64,000 bases of DNA from assembly GCA_001897525.1 (NCBI GenBank), contig MKTB01000002.1, positions 216,573 through 280,572 on the forward strand, in the 5' to 3' direction. Positions within the stretch are counted from its first letter, which is position 1; each line of letters starts with the position of its first letter. The notes beneath the pieces were generated by a model that saw nothing but the letters and a program-made list of their open reading frames with translations, had not been told where the DNA came from and did not search any database. Position numbers and translations under genes: made by a program. This stretch comes from Bacteroidetes bacterium 43-16 (GTDB lineage Bacteria; Bacteroidota; Bacteroidia; Chitinophagales; Chitinophagaceae). Below are positions 24,466 through 34,389 of this stretch, in pieces.

Positions 24466-24684
24466 TTATTCTGTTTTTTCCTCGTTTACAAACTCCAAAA
24501 TATCGCCGGGCTGGCAATCCAGGGCTTTACAAATGGCTTCAAGTGTACTGAAACGGACGGCTTTCGCTTTCCCGGTCTTTAAGATGGACAGGTTGGACAA
24601 GGTCAAATCAACTCTTTCAGAAAGCTCATTCAGAGACATTTTACGCTTTGCCATCATCACGTCCAGGTTTACAATGATTGGCAT
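24466..24684 (-). CDS. YozG-type Cro/C1 HTH regulator
   Basis: A 72-residue one-domain HTH protein (MSLNELSERVDLTLSNLSILKTGKAKAVRFSTLEAICKALDCQPGDIL), the YozG form that is typically coded directly behind a DUF2975 membrane protein. It starts 3 bp after that gene, so the two form an operon. It probably represses its own operon; repeated CAATAAA/TTTATTG sequences lie before the operon start. Confidence 0.9.
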   Translation of the reverse strand: MPIIVNLDVMMAKRKMSLNELSERVDLTLSNLSILKTGKAKAVRFSTLEAICKALDCQPGDILEFVNEEKTE

Positions 24685-24687
24685 AAT

Positions 24688-25224
24688 TTAAACCGTTAAA
24701 TCGTTTTCGTTTTGAATGTCTATTCCTTTTTTGAAGATGAGTGCAATGATATAGATCACGGCCGCCATCAAAATAAATGCCTGGCTGTCTGCCCAGAACT
24801 GGTTCAGGCTATCGGTAGCAAAACCATGCTGCGCCATATTCTTAGCTGATTGACGGGCTATGTAACTTAAAAGCCCGATGACCAGGGTGTAATAACTGAT
24901 CTGTAAGATCTTTCTTGCAACAAAGCTGTTGAAGGGTTTGGATAAATCAATTTTACTGACCAATATGATGAGCTGGTAAAATAACAGTGCTTTTAAAATT
25001 GATATTGATAATACGAAACTATACATACTGAAAAAAGCCCATGGACTATGTGCATAGAGCTGACTTAAATCCAGCTTCTGATATAGATTCGGAACAAACT
25101 CCGGTTTAAAGAGGCTGAACACAAAATTGACGATTAAGCCTCCTGCTTCAATGCATAAGCCTACGAAAATAATCCAGGCGACGATTTTCAGGCTTGTAAA
25201 TACAAAATTATTTCCTTTTGACAT
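24688..25224 (-). CDS. DUF2975 membrane protein
   Basis: A 178-residue protein with four membrane helices (starting near residues 10, 60, 105 and 150). The order, length and YozG partner downstream agree with DUF2975. The pair is a common but poorly understood membrane protein/regulator module, possibly a one-component sensor. Start ATG at 25224. The upstream 100 bp hold the candidate operator. Confidence 0.85.
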   Translation of the reverse strand: MSKGNNFVFTSLKIVAWIIFVGLCIEAGGLIVNFVFSLFKPEFVPNLYQKLDLSQLYAHSPWAFFSMYSFVLSISILKALLFYQLIILVSKIDLSKPFNSFVARKILQISYYTLVIGLLSYIARQSAKNMAQHGFATDSLNQFWADSQAFILMAAVIYIIALIFKKGIDIQNENDLTV

Positions 25225-25262
25225 GATCGTAAAGATTTATTCTATGTCAAAAATAATAATTA

Positions 25263-25308
25263 TTTATTGATAAACAATAAAAATACATTCTTTAACAATA
25301 AATAATTG
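25263..25308. promoter_or_regulatory. Candidate operator of the DUF2975/YozG operon
   Basis: TTTATTG (25263-25269) and CAATAAA (25275-25281) form an inverted repeat, and CAATAAA occurs again at 25296-25302. They lie just upstream of the operon start at 25224. The DNA is very AT-rich, so chance is possible. Confidence 0.35.
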
Positions 25309-25324
25309 CATCAAGACCCTATGA

Positions 25325-25939
25325 TCAGTATATGTCTTCTTCCGGGGCTTTTTTATACCTGAGATCACGTCCTGTATATTCATAAAGAAATACATCCAGC
25401 TCATTGAATACCCAACTACCCTGCCCTTTGCCAAATTTTATTTTGTACAGCCCGTAGTCAAACATAAAATTTCCTTCCTCGTGGATCTTCTCCACTTCTT
25501 TTTGCCGGGCATTTAATCCGAATTGGTCCCAGGAGCCGCCACCTAAAGGATGCGGTGTGTATTTTTCATTTTCAATAAAATGAAATCCGGATATTTTTTC
25601 CAGCTTAAAGGCTTTCTTTTTGGAACGAAAGATACTCTTCTCAATCACCATCAACCATTCTTTATCAACAAAAATTTCCTCTGTTTCTGTTGCTTTATTA
25701 AAGTATCTATAGCTGATTATTGAAGCACCGATGAGCATTGCCAGGCTGAAGATGCCGGCCATTATTATCCCGGAATCTAATTCGTCGATCGTTACTATAG
25801 CGCGTAACATGATCAATGCGAACAATAATCCCCCGGCTCCGCCAAAGAAGAACAGTAACCTGGACTTTTGATTGGTATTTACTTTAAAACGAATCAGCTT
25901 GCCATCTTCTTTATCGCTGATGATGAGGTTTGTTTCCAA
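25325..25939 (-). CDS. Hypothetical membrane protein
   Basis: A 204-residue protein with two adjacent membrane helices (residues about 27-47 and 57-78, LLFFFGGAGGLLFALIML and GIIMAGIFSLAMLIGASII), then a soluble domain of about 120 residues rich in aromatic and charged residues (FHFIENEKYTPHPLGGGSWDQFGLNARQ). It has its own start upstream of the DUF2975 operon. I do not recognise a family. Confidence 0.7.
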   Translation of the reverse strand: METNLIISDKEDGKLIRFKVNTNQKSRLLFFFGGAGGLLFALIMLRAIVTIDELDSGIIMAGIFSLAMLIGASIISYRYFNKATETEEIFVDKEWLMVIEKSIFRSKKKAFKLEKISGFHFIENEKYTPHPLGGGSWDQFGLNARQKEVEKIHEEGNFMFDYGLYKIKFGKGQGSWVFNELDVFLYEYTGRDLRYKKAPEEDIY

Positions 25940-25983
25940 GGTATTTTAATTTTCGGGCAAGATAAAAAAATAGATCTAAAAAC

Positions 25984-26020
25984 AAAAAATCCTATAAGGT
26001 TTCGAAAACCTTATAGGATT
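25984..26020 (-). terminator. Terminator of glyS
   Basis: A 14-bp stem (25989-26002 with 26006-26019), 3-nt loop and T-run on the minus strand, 22 bp after the glyS stop. Confidence 0.88.
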
Positions 26021-26041
26021 GATATAAGATACGCTAAAGGC

Positions 26042-27595
26042 TTAGTAGCTTACTGCGGCCTTAACGATGTTCGCTACTTCACTCATGTGCACACGCTCCT
26101 GGGCCATGCTGTCGCGGTGACGGATGGTTACGGTGCCGTCTTCTTTGCTCTGGTGATCGATGGTCACACAGAAAGGTGTACCTATGGCATCCATCCTGCG
26201 GTAACGCTTACCTATTGCATCTTTCTCTTCATAGAAGCATTTAAAATGCTTGCGGCATTCTGCCATCAGTTCTGTAGCTACTTCCGGCAAACCATCTTTT
26301 TTCATCAATGGTAAAACCGCCAGTTTGATCGGTGCGATCTTGGGCGATAATTTCAATACCGCGCGGCTGTCCTGCTTCTCTTCGGTACTCAGGTCTTCTT
26401 CTTCATATGCCTCGCTTAATACGGCTAAGAAAGCACGGTCCAGGCCTATAGAAGTTTCGATCACGTAAGGAATATAGTTACCGTAAGCCTTGCCCGTTTC
26501 CGGGTCTACATCGGCATCAAAATACTGCATTTTCTTTTTGCTCAGCTCCTGGTGACTTTTCAGATCAAAATCGGTACGGGAGTGAATCCCTTCCAGCTCT
26601 TTGAAGCCCATAGGGAAGTCAAATTCTATATCACAGGCAGCATCTGCATAGTGTGCCAATTTAACGTGGTCATGATAACGGTATTTAGCCGGGTCGATAC
26701 CCAGGTCCAGGTGCCATTTCAGGCGTTCTGCTTTCCAGTATTCATACCATTCTTTTTGCGTGCCGGGGCGTACAAAGAACTGCATTTCCATCTGCTCAAA
26801 CTCGCGCATACGGAAGATAAAACCACGCGCTACGATCTCGTTACGGAAGGCTTTACCGATCTGGGCTATACCAAAAGGGATCTTCATACGTGCGGTCTTT
26901 TGCACGTTTAAGAAGTTCACAAAAATACCCTGTGCTGTCTCGGGACGTAAATAGATCTTACTGGATTCTTCGGCTACGGAACCTACTTCTGTAGAGAACA
27001 TCAGGTTGAATTGACGTACATCGGTCCAGTTGACTGTTTTACTCACCGAACAGGCAATCTTATTATCTTCGATCAATTGTTTCAGTCCTGCGAAATCGTC
27101 TGCAGCAATGAGTTTATCTAAATCTTTCTCAAGCTGAATTGCTTTTAAGTAGTTTTCATCCTTAATAACATCTTCATCTGCAACACTGACTATATGTCCT
27201 TCATCAAGTAATGAGTCTTCACTTTTACCTCTAATTTTTTCAAATGCCTTGCGCTTAAGTTCCTCAATGAAACCTTCGATCAGGTGGTCTACACGATAGC
27301 GCTTTTTGCTATCCTTGTTATCGATCATCGGATCGCTGAAGTTATCTACGTGGCCGCTCGCCTTCCACACCTGGGGGTGCATAAAGATAGCGGAGTCGAT
27401 ACCCACAATATTTTTATCATTGGTCTGGGTCATCCAGCGCCACCAATAGTCTTTCAGATTTTTCTTTAATTCTGCTCCCCACTGACCATAATCATATACT
27501 GCTCCTAAACCATCATAGATCTCACTGGATGGGAATACAAAGCCATATTCCTTTGCATGGGCGATTACTGCCTGTAGTTTGTTTTCGTTTGCCAT
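26042..27595 (-). CDS. glyS: Glycyl-tRNA synthetase (alpha2, one-chain type)
   Basis: A 517-residue class II aminoacyl-tRNA synthetase of the homodimeric type, charging tRNA-Gly. Visible parts are the N-terminal catalytic domain with FPSSEIYDGLGAVYDYG, motif 2 (FRNEIVARGFIFRMREFEQME), motif 3 (GLDRAFLAVL) and the C-terminal anticodon-binding domain. An insertion with EDVIKDENYLKAIQ (about residues 140-180) is species-typical. It is monocistronic, with a terminator directly behind and its promoter in 27600-27690. Confidence 0.97.
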   Translation of the reverse strand: MANENKLQAVIAHAKEYGFVFPSSEIYDGLGAVYDYGQWGAELKKNLKDYWWRWMTQTNDKNIVGIDSAIFMHPQVWKASGHVDNFSDPMIDNKDSKKRYRVDHLIEGFIEELKRKAFEKIRGKSEDSLLDEGHIVSVADEDVIKDENYLKAIQLEKDLDKLIAADDFAGLKQLIEDNKIACSVSKTVNWTDVRQFNLMFSTEVGSVAEESSKIYLRPETAQGIFVNFLNVQKTARMKIPFGIAQIGKAFRNEIVARGFIFRMREFEQMEMQFFVRPGTQKEWYEYWKAERLKWHLDLGIDPAKYRYHDHVKLAHYADAACDIEFDFPMGFKELEGIHSRTDFDLKSHQELSKKKMQYFDADVDPETGKAYGNYIPYVIETSIGLDRAFLAVLSEAYEEEDLSTEEKQDSRAVLKLSPKIAPIKLAVLPLMKKDGLPEVATELMAECRKHFKCFYEEKDAIGKRYRRMDAIGTPFCVTIDHQSKEDGTVTIRHRDSMAQERVHMSEVANIVKAAVSY

Positions 27596-27692
27596 AAATT
27601 TTAATTAGCTGCTATGCTGATTAGCTAATGAGCATATATTATTTTATTAATTGCCAAAATTAATACATTTTCAAATGTTCAAATCGGCACAT

Positions 27693-28958
27693 TTACTTCA
27701 ATACAAATTGTGCGGTCCTCCTGGTCTTTTGCTCCAGTAAGACTTTCCTGCCGGTGGTCAGTTTCTGCAAAGTTGCTTCATCATAATGCCTGATGGTCAG
27801 CAGCTCTGCACGCTCATTTCTGCGCACGTTATAGTTCTGCTTCAGGTCTTCCACCAAAGGTCCTATCTTATCTTCCCGGTTGTCTACCCCGGCAACAAGG
27901 CTGATGGCCGCATTTTGCATGATGTTGATCTTCACTTTATGCCGGGCAAAGATCTCGTAAATTTCACTTAAAACGTCTTCGGTAACAAATGAATAATCTT
28001 TACTGATGACCTGCAGTAAAACCTGGTCTTTTTTGAGTACGATGATCGGGGGATAGTTTTCGGTTGCCACTTCCGGCTTGATCACGGTTCCCGGTAATGA
28101 TTTATCTAAAAAGCATTTCACATACAGCGGAATGCCATTATTATGTAGCGGTTTGATGGTTTTTGGGTGGATGACCTGTGCCCCGTAATAGGCCATTTCG
28201 ATCACTTCATAGAAGCTGATCTCCGGTATTTTCTGGGTGTCTGAAAACAAACGCGGATCTGCATTCAGCAGGCCTTCCACATCTTTCCAGATGGAGACTT
28301 TCTCCGCACCCAGCATACTGCCAATAAGGGCGGCCGAATAGTCGGAACCTTCACGGCCCAGGGTGGTGGAATTATTTTCATCTGTGCTGCCGATAAAACC
28401 TTGTGTCACCACGATGCCGCTGCGCTGGAATACAGGCAGGACTTTTTCCGATACTTGTTTTTGGGTGTACACCTCATCTACCTGGGCATCACGGTAGGTA
28501 TTATTGGTCCGTACGATATCCCTTGCATCCATCCAGGTATTATTTAATCCCTCCTGGTTGAGGTAATGGCTGAAGATATTAGTAGACAGTAGTTCTCCCA
28601 GACTTACGATCTGGTCATACACATAATCAAAAGCAAACTGGCCGGCACCATCTACCGCCCATTGCATTTCTGTAAAAATTAATGCAAGCTCCTGTTTCAG
28701 TTGCTCCAGCTTATCTCCCTTTAATAGCCCGGCAGCATAATCAATGTGCTGCTTTTCGAGTTCTGAAATCCTGGATTTAGCCAATTCCACTTCGTTCTTT
28801 ATAGCAGCATCTGCTACTAATTCTAAGGCATTGGTTGTTTTTCCTAAAGCCGATACGACAACCAGCAAGGGTTGCGCGGCATCCTGAATAATAGGCAAAA
28901 GTGCCGTCATTCGCTCCGGTGTAGCGATTGAGGCACCTCCAAATTTGTAAACTTGCAA
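27693..28958 (-). CDS. lysC: Aspartate kinase
   Basis: A 421-residue monofunctional aspartokinase, catalysing the first step of the lysine/threonine/methionine/DAP pathway. It starts with the kinase signature MQVYKFGGASI. The LGREGSDYSAALIGSMLGA substrate segment and KDVEGLLNADPRLF are clear. The C-terminal part (from about residue 310) has ACT-like regulatory strands (INIMQNAAISLV). It lies 19 bp behind the PSP1-domain gene on the same strand, so both are probably co-transcribed. Confidence 0.95.
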   Translation of the reverse strand: MQVYKFGGASIATPERMTALLPIIQDAAQPLLVVVSALGKTTNALELVADAAIKNEVELAKSRISELEKQHIDYAAGLLKGDKLEQLKQELALIFTEMQWAVDGAGQFAFDYVYDQIVSLGELLSTNIFSHYLNQEGLNNTWMDARDIVRTNNTYRDAQVDEVYTQKQVSEKVLPVFQRSGIVVTQGFIGSTDENNSTTLGREGSDYSAALIGSMLGAEKVSIWKDVEGLLNADPRLFSDTQKIPEISFYEVIEMAYYGAQVIHPKTIKPLHNNGIPLYVKCFLDKSLPGTVIKPEVATENYPPIIVLKKDQVLLQVISKDYSFVTEDVLSEIYEIFARHKVKINIMQNAAISLVAGVDNREDKIGPLVEDLKQNYNVRRNERAELLTIRHYDEATLQKLTTGRKVLLEQKTRRTAQFVLK

Positions 28959-28977
28959 TTTTTATTATTTTAAACGG

Positions 28978-30522
28978 TTAACTATTCGGTTGTTGCGGGG
29001 GGCCTTCTGGTCTTGGCGGACGGTTAGGCTTATGCTGCGGTTTTCGTTTCGGTCCTCCTTCTCCTTTTGGCTGTTGATTAGGATTAGGACTCGCCTGGTT
29101 ACCTGCAGCGGCTGCATTATTATTCCCCGATGGCCTGTTTTGCTGTGGCCTGGACTGCTGTTGCTGCCCTTTCTGCTGCGGCTCGCGGCGCTTGTTCGGA
29201 GTAGCATTTTGTTGTTGCTGGTCTCCTCCCTGTTGCTGCGGTCTTGGCTCTCTAGGAGGTTTTTCGCGCTGCTGGTTTTGCTGTGGTCGCTTAGGAGCAG
29301 AGCCGGCACCGCTGTTATTATTCTTCTCCGCATTTGCTTTAGCTTCAGGTCTTGGTTTCTGAGACTGGTTAGCAGTTGCTTTGGAAGGCTTTTTCTTCTT
29401 TTTATTATTTTTCTCTCCTTTTAAAGAGGATAATTGGATCTGCCCTACATCATTCACAAAGCCCATTTCTACGGTCTTGCTCACATTGCCTCTCTGGCTC
29501 ACTTCCAGTTCTACCGCTTCCAGTTCTTCCGGCTTGATGCCTTTGGCATTCAATTCAATGATCTCTTTTACACGTTCAATGGTCAATGGATATTGCTTAT
29601 TGCTGCCAAAAAAGCTATACCACATTAAGTTTTTGAAAATATCTTTCTTCTGCAGGTTAGCTCTGCCCTGTTCTAATTCCAGGGTATCGGCATGAGCAGG
29701 GAAGCCTTTAAGAGCATCCATATAAGTATCCAGTTCGTAGTTCAAGCAGCACTTCAAACGGCCACATTGACCGGAAAGCTTGGTCTGGTTGATAGAAAGG
29801 TTCTGGTATCGCGCAGCAGTTGTGTTCACTGTTTTAAAATCAGACAGCCAGGTACTGCAGCATAATTCTCTGCCACAGGAACCGATACCACCTACTTTGG
29901 CACTTTCCTGGCGGGCACCGATCTGGCGCATTTCTATCTTGGTCTTAAACTCAGAAGCATATACCTTGATCAGCTCCCTGAAATCTACACGCGAATCTGC
30001 GGTATAGAAAAAAGTAATCTTTTTACCATCAGCCTGCCATTCTGCCTCTGCAATTTTCATTTCGAGGTTCAGTTGCTTGGCTATGGCACGCGAGCGGATC
30101 AGGCTGTCGCGCTCTGAATCTTTATGCCGGTAAAACACATTCAGGTCATTATCGGTAGCTGAGCGTAAAATCTTTTTATCTACGGCATCTTCCTTAACAC
30201 TGTATTTTTTTAATTGGAGTTTAACGAGTTCCCCGGTGAGGCTGATCTCGCCGACATCAAATCCGCCGACACCTTCCACAGCCACCATTTCCCCTTTATG
30301 GTAAATGGCATCAGAATGGTTTCTAAAGTAATCCTTACGGCTACCTTTGTTGAAACTAACTTCTATTATATTGTAAGGTTTACCGAAATCACTTAAAGGG
30401 ATCTCTGATAACCAATTGAATACGTTTAAGCGATTACATCCTCCTGAACTACACCCTCCATTACTCTGACATCCGGTAGGCTTACCTCCTTCGGTAGCCA
30501 CACCACAATTTCCACATCCCAT
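28978..30522 (-). CDS. PSP1-domain (RicT/YaaT-like) protein with a long Q/P-rich tail
   Basis: A 514-residue protein. The N-terminus has five cysteines (C3, C6, C18, C24, C29). The PSP1 domain (about residues 40-340) contains the conserved pairs GRELCCSTWL and CGRLKCCLNYE. RicT proteins of Bacillus act with an Fe-S-bearing complex in RNA maturation. Residues about 385-514 are a low-complexity tail of Q, P, N, R and K, likely disordered and possibly RNA-binding. It is the first gene of an operon with lysC. Confidence 0.88.
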   Translation of the reverse strand: MGCGNCGVATEGGKPTGCQSNGGCSSGGCNRLNVFNWLSEIPLSDFGKPYNIIEVSFNKGSRKDYFRNHSDAIYHKGEMVAVEGVGGFDVGEISLTGELVKLQLKKYSVKEDAVDKKILRSATDNDLNVFYRHKDSERDSLIRSRAIAKQLNLEMKIAEAEWQADGKKITFFYTADSRVDFRELIKVYASEFKTKIEMRQIGARQESAKVGGIGSCGRELCCSTWLSDFKTVNTTAARYQNLSINQTKLSGQCGRLKCCLNYELDTYMDALKGFPAHADTLELEQGRANLQKKDIFKNLMWYSFFGSNKQYPLTIERVKEIIELNAKGIKPEELEAVELEVSQRGNVSKTVEMGFVNDVGQIQLSSLKGEKNNKKKKKPSKATANQSQKPRPEAKANAEKNNNSGAGSAPKRPQQNQQREKPPREPRPQQQGGDQQQQNATPNKRREPQQKGQQQQSRPQQNRPSGNNNAAAAGNQASPNPNQQPKGEGGPKRKPQHKPNRPPRPEGPPQQPNS

Positions 30523-30955
30523 AATCTTGTTTTATATATATAAATGCAGCCATATTACTATGGATTCTTCTGCATCAGAATTGTCTTGTTAAAATACAAC
30601 TGACAAATTTAGTCAAAAACTGTCAATAAAGACATGCAACAACGATTAATATTTAATAAGACTATTTCACCTGAGATCTTTTACATTTTAGGTAGAATCA
30701 GATTACCTATTAATATAGTCAATTAATGACTCAGTACAAAATTGTAAATTATATTTTCGATATTTAGAAAGATTGATGAAAGATATAAAATCAATTTGAT
30801 TACACACTGACGAAAAATAACGCTAAATGATAATTAAAAATAATTATCCAATACAGCCATAACAATTAATAATAAATTATACATTTACAATATTTAAAAG
30901 AACTTTATACTAGCTAATATTTGCACATTACAATTAATATAATTTAAAACTACAT
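30523..30955. other. AT-rich non-coding stretch
   Basis: Very AT-rich DNA between divergent genes. It must hold the promoter of the PSP1 gene (leftward) and of the AT-rich orphan gene (rightward). I see no RNA gene or convincing hairpin. Confidence 0.5.
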
Positions 30956-31645
30956 ATGGAAAAAATTACAGTTAAAGAATTAGTTAAATTTAGAAATAAA
31001 GGCTCTCAAAAATCAAAACGTAGCTTCGCCTTAAAACTTAAAACAAGAAAGCCCAAAGAAAGAAAAGAAGAAGAAAAAAGCGGTGGAAATTATTGGAGTA
31101 TTAGCAATAGTACGATTTACAATACTTTCAAATATGGGAAAGATGAATATTACGACAAAAAAATTGAAGATGTATTAGAACGATACAAAAATACCGATTC
31201 TAAAAAAGACAAAGACATGTATCAAAGGAATTTGGATATTTTGAGGAGCTTTAAAGAATTCGATATTTTAAACTTAAGACCACCTAACATTAATAAATTT
31301 GAAACAATTCATAAGTCTATAAAAATAATTACGATACAGGGTCTTCCTATATATTTAAATCCTGATTTGGTATTTAATTTTGAACAAGAAGAAAATAAGT
31401 TTATTGGAGCATTATTACTAGTACCAAAACTCCATGGATTTACAAAAGCAGACCTTGGGATTTTTTGCGAAGTTCTCTACAGTTTTTTAACGAAACATTA
31501 TTCTAATGATTTTAAAATTTCAAAAGAATATTGTATTGCAATTGATACATTTAATGCATCAAAAATATCATACTTAGATATTACAATAGAAAAAAAGCCA
31601 TCCTTATTGAATGCAACATTATTAGAAATCAAAAACTTGATATAA
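30956..31645 (+). CDS. AT-rich orphan protein, probably acquired
   Basis: A 229-residue protein of unknown family. The N-terminal 50 residues are extremely lysine/arginine-rich (KFRNKGSQKSKRSFALKLK, KERKEEEKS), followed by GGNYWSISNSTIYNTFKYG and a helix/strand mixed domain to the end. There is no signal peptide or membrane helix. Base composition here, and for about 300 bp on each side, is clearly lower in GC than the neighbours, pointing to recent transfer. The basic N-terminus suggests nucleic-acid binding; a defence or toxin role is possible but not shown. Confidence 0.7.
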   Translation: MEKITVKELVKFRNKGSQKSKRSFALKLKTRKPKERKEEEKSGGNYWSISNSTIYNTFKYGKDEYYDKKIEDVLERYKNTDSKKDKDMYQRNLDILRSFKEFDILNLRPPNINKFETIHKSIKIITIQGLPIYLNPDLVFNFEQEENKFIGALLLVPKLHGFTKADLGIFCEVLYSFLTKHYSNDFKISKEYCIAIDTFNASKISYLDITIEKKPSLLNATLLEIKNLI

Positions 31646-31942
31646 TCATAAAGAATTTATTGAATTAGAAGTTTTACATTTCTATCCATCCAAGAAGTAG
31701 GAGCATCAACTTAAATTTACATTACATATGGCAATAACTTCTGTAATATTTTTTTCTTAATAGAATATTTATATACTACTTGGTAACCAAACAAAAGCAA
31801 TATTTTATCAACTGTATAAATTTTAAAGAAATTTCCAAAAGAATACAAATTGGAATACAATTGAAATGCATTAAAATAAATATTTATTCATAAAACTTAG
31901 AAGGAATATTTTATTTAACTAAAATTCCGAACCTCATAATCC

Positions 31943-34318
31943 TTACCTGATGATCACCATTTTTTTACTGCCAGAATTTCCTTTATTGGTTTCCAACCGG
32001 TAAAAATACATCCCGGAAGTGAAGGGGTCCAGCCTGACCTGCACGGAGCTCTGCTGCGGATCAATGGATTGCTGCCAGACTACCCTGCCCGATACATCGC
32101 GGATCACCAGCCTGGCTTCAATATTCTTTTGCCCGAGCTGGTATAAAAATGTCGTCATGTTTGTAGCTGGATTGGGTACATTGCTCAAGCCAAAATCCAT
32201 AACTGCATTCGGCCTTAGCCCTGAAGTATGCCTCCCAGCTTTCAGCACTTTTAATTCATCAAATTTAAACCCGGTTTCCTGTCCAAACCCATCTGAGAAA
32301 AAAACAAAGCGGAATTTTACTTTTTTACCGGCAAACTGGTCCAGTACCACACGCTCTTTTACCCAACCATTGCTTGCTCCGTCATACACCTGGAAATTGC
32401 CCTGGCTTTCTGTTCCTTTAGCTGTAAATTGTCCACACAGCTTAGTCCAGGCACCGCCTTCTTCCATGACTTCGAGTACCGTATAGTCAAATCCTTTTTC
32501 GATTTCCCATTTTGCATCAAATAGCATCAAGGCCTTGTCGGCATCCTGCAGATCGATCCAGTCAGTGCAGCTGATACTGCTGTTTGTATTAGCGGCATAG
32601 TTTCCTGCCGGGCTTTCTGCAATACTGCCTGCAGGGCTGGTAAATTCATGGGTTGTGATGCCCCAGGTGCCGGTGGATTCAAAACCGCTCATGGAATTAC
32701 CGTCTGTATAGAAGGCTATTTGGGGATTTCCGTAAAGCGTGGTAATGGTATCTGTTTGTTCGGCACCAGAGGAATGGGTCCATTTGAGGGCAAAACGCAC
32801 CTGGTCTCCCTGGCTTATATTACTGTTCAGTTGTATATCAATAGAATCTCTCCGGATTACATCAATCAGCGGATCCTGGATCACTACCGGGCTGCCTACG
32901 CTCACAATATTATTGGAGACGGGCAAGAGGGAAACGGTATAAGCTCCGTTGGTAAGACCAATTCTTTTAAACTCGAAAGGAATGCGGGTAGTGATCGCCG
33001 GGATGCTGAGATCCAGGCCCGATTTCAGTTCGGCAAAGGCTCCGGCCAGCCATGCAGCATACAGGTTCTGCTGCATCGTGTTTTTAGCAATGGGAATAAT
33101 ACGGGATTGCATGGGCCAGAAACCATCCGACAGGCTACCTGCTTCGGGGGTCAGGGCAAAGATCTTGCCTTTTGAAGCCTGCTCGTCATACATCCAGCCA
33201 TCGCTGTCCCCATTAGTCGCATACCCTACCGTCTGGTTGGGCGTACCGGTATTAAATCCGCTGCAAAGCGACATCTCATGGGCCAGGCAACTGAATGTTG
33301 CAGAGTCCGGGGTCAGGAGATTGGGCAGATGGGAATAGGGATAGATCAACAGGTTGCTGAAGGTATGGGCATTTAAAGCTAGCACAAACTCACGGGAATT
33401 ACAGAAATCACGGATCGCCCGGGTCTCGTTTTCAGAAAATGCTGCGGTACCCCTGTAAGTATCTGAGGAGGGCTGAGGGGAAGAGCCTACATTATCATAG
33501 CCCCAGAAGGAATTATAATTACGGTTTAGGTCCACGCCAAAGGTATTCCCGTTGTTTCTCCTGTTTTTGCGCCACATACCACCACCGGCAGGATCGGTCG
33601 TTTGATTATAAATATAGCCATCCGGGTTCACACAAGGCACAAAATAAAGTTCCCGGTTATTGAGTAAATAGGTCACATCTGCATCTGTACCATATTGTTC
33701 CAGTAAATACCACATATAGAAAACCAGTTGTGATAAGGATTGGGCTTCACGGGCATGGTGCAGGGCCGTGTACAGCACTTCGGGCTTATTACTCTGGTCT
33801 ACATCGGGGTTATTGCTGATGCGCACATAATACACCGGCCGCCCTTCTGTAGAATTTGTAGGGCTGACAGCCTGCTTCACGGAGACCAGGCCCGGGTATT
33901 TCACGCGCATACTGTCCAGTATATTGAGTAACTCCGTATAGGTATAGAAACCACCCATAGACCCTAAGGTAAAGTTTGCAGGCGTGGGATAATCCGTACA
34001 TTTAAGGCAGCCCAGCTCATCTGAGGGACGTTCTGCCACTTTATCCCGGTTGCGTTCGGCATAAAATCTACCCACATCTTCGATCTGTACTTCAAAGGGC
34101 AGGCCCAGGGAACGTACCTCTGACAGTTCGCTATCTGAAAAGTCTGAAATAAAATAGTGATCTTTTTTAAGGATACCATGGTCAATGGCAATCCCTTTCT
34201 CGCTCATTCGCTTTAAGCCTTCGGTACCCGTCATGACTTTGACCCGGTGATATTGCTCCTGTGCATATGAATTACAAACAAGCAGCAGTAATGCAAGGGC
34301 CAAAACAAATGATCTCAT
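31943..34318 (-). CDS. Secreted M14 zinc carboxypeptidase with T9SS signal
   Basis: A 791-residue secreted peptidase. Signal peptide 1-19; a short pro-region; the M14 catalytic domain from about residue 120, with the zinc motif HHAREA near residue 187, the NRRNNGNTFGVDLNRNYN substrate segment, the third ligand in NAHTF and the catalytic glutamate in LTPEAGS. Then come a beta-sandwich (about 560-700) and a C-terminal sorting domain (DFGLSNVPNPATN to SKKMVIIR) for type IX secretion. It would release C-terminal residues from extracellular peptides. Monocistronic. Confidence 0.92.
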   Translation of the reverse strand: MRSFVLALALLLLVCNSYAQEQYHRVKVMTGTEGLKRMSEKGIAIDHGILKKDHYFISDFSDSELSEVRSLGLPFEVQIEDVGRFYAERNRDKVAERPSDELGCLKCTDYPTPANFTLGSMGGFYTYTELLNILDSMRVKYPGLVSVKQAVSPTNSTEGRPVYYVRISNNPDVDQSNKPEVLYTALHHAREAQSLSQLVFYMWYLLEQYGTDADVTYLLNNRELYFVPCVNPDGYIYNQTTDPAGGGMWRKNRRNNGNTFGVDLNRNYNSFWGYDNVGSSPQPSSDTYRGTAAFSENETRAIRDFCNSREFVLALNAHTFSNLLIYPYSHLPNLLTPDSATFSCLAHEMSLCSGFNTGTPNQTVGYATNGDSDGWMYDEQASKGKIFALTPEAGSLSDGFWPMQSRIIPIAKNTMQQNLYAAWLAGAFAELKSGLDLSIPAITTRIPFEFKRIGLTNGAYTVSLLPVSNNIVSVGSPVVIQDPLIDVIRRDSIDIQLNSNISQGDQVRFALKWTHSSGAEQTDTITTLYGNPQIAFYTDGNSMSGFESTGTWGITTHEFTSPAGSIAESPAGNYAANTNSSISCTDWIDLQDADKALMLFDAKWEIEKGFDYTVLEVMEEGGAWTKLCGQFTAKGTESQGNFQVYDGASNGWVKERVVLDQFAGKKVKFRFVFFSDGFGQETGFKFDELKVLKAGRHTSGLRPNAVMDFGLSNVPNPATNMTTFLYQLGQKNIEARLVIRDVSGRVVWQQSIDPQQSSVQVRLDPFTSGMYFYRLETNKGNSGSKKMVIIR

Positions 34319-34389
34319 ATTAAATATTTAAGCCAAAAGTAATATAAAATCTCCAACAAATATCCAGGTCAACCAAAGCGGATGTATCT

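Noticed and set aside
28990..29424. 144-codon frame opposite the PSP1-protein tail, rich in L, R and S
   Set aside because: It is the reverse reading of the Q/P/R-rich low-complexity tail; the composition explains the lack of stops.
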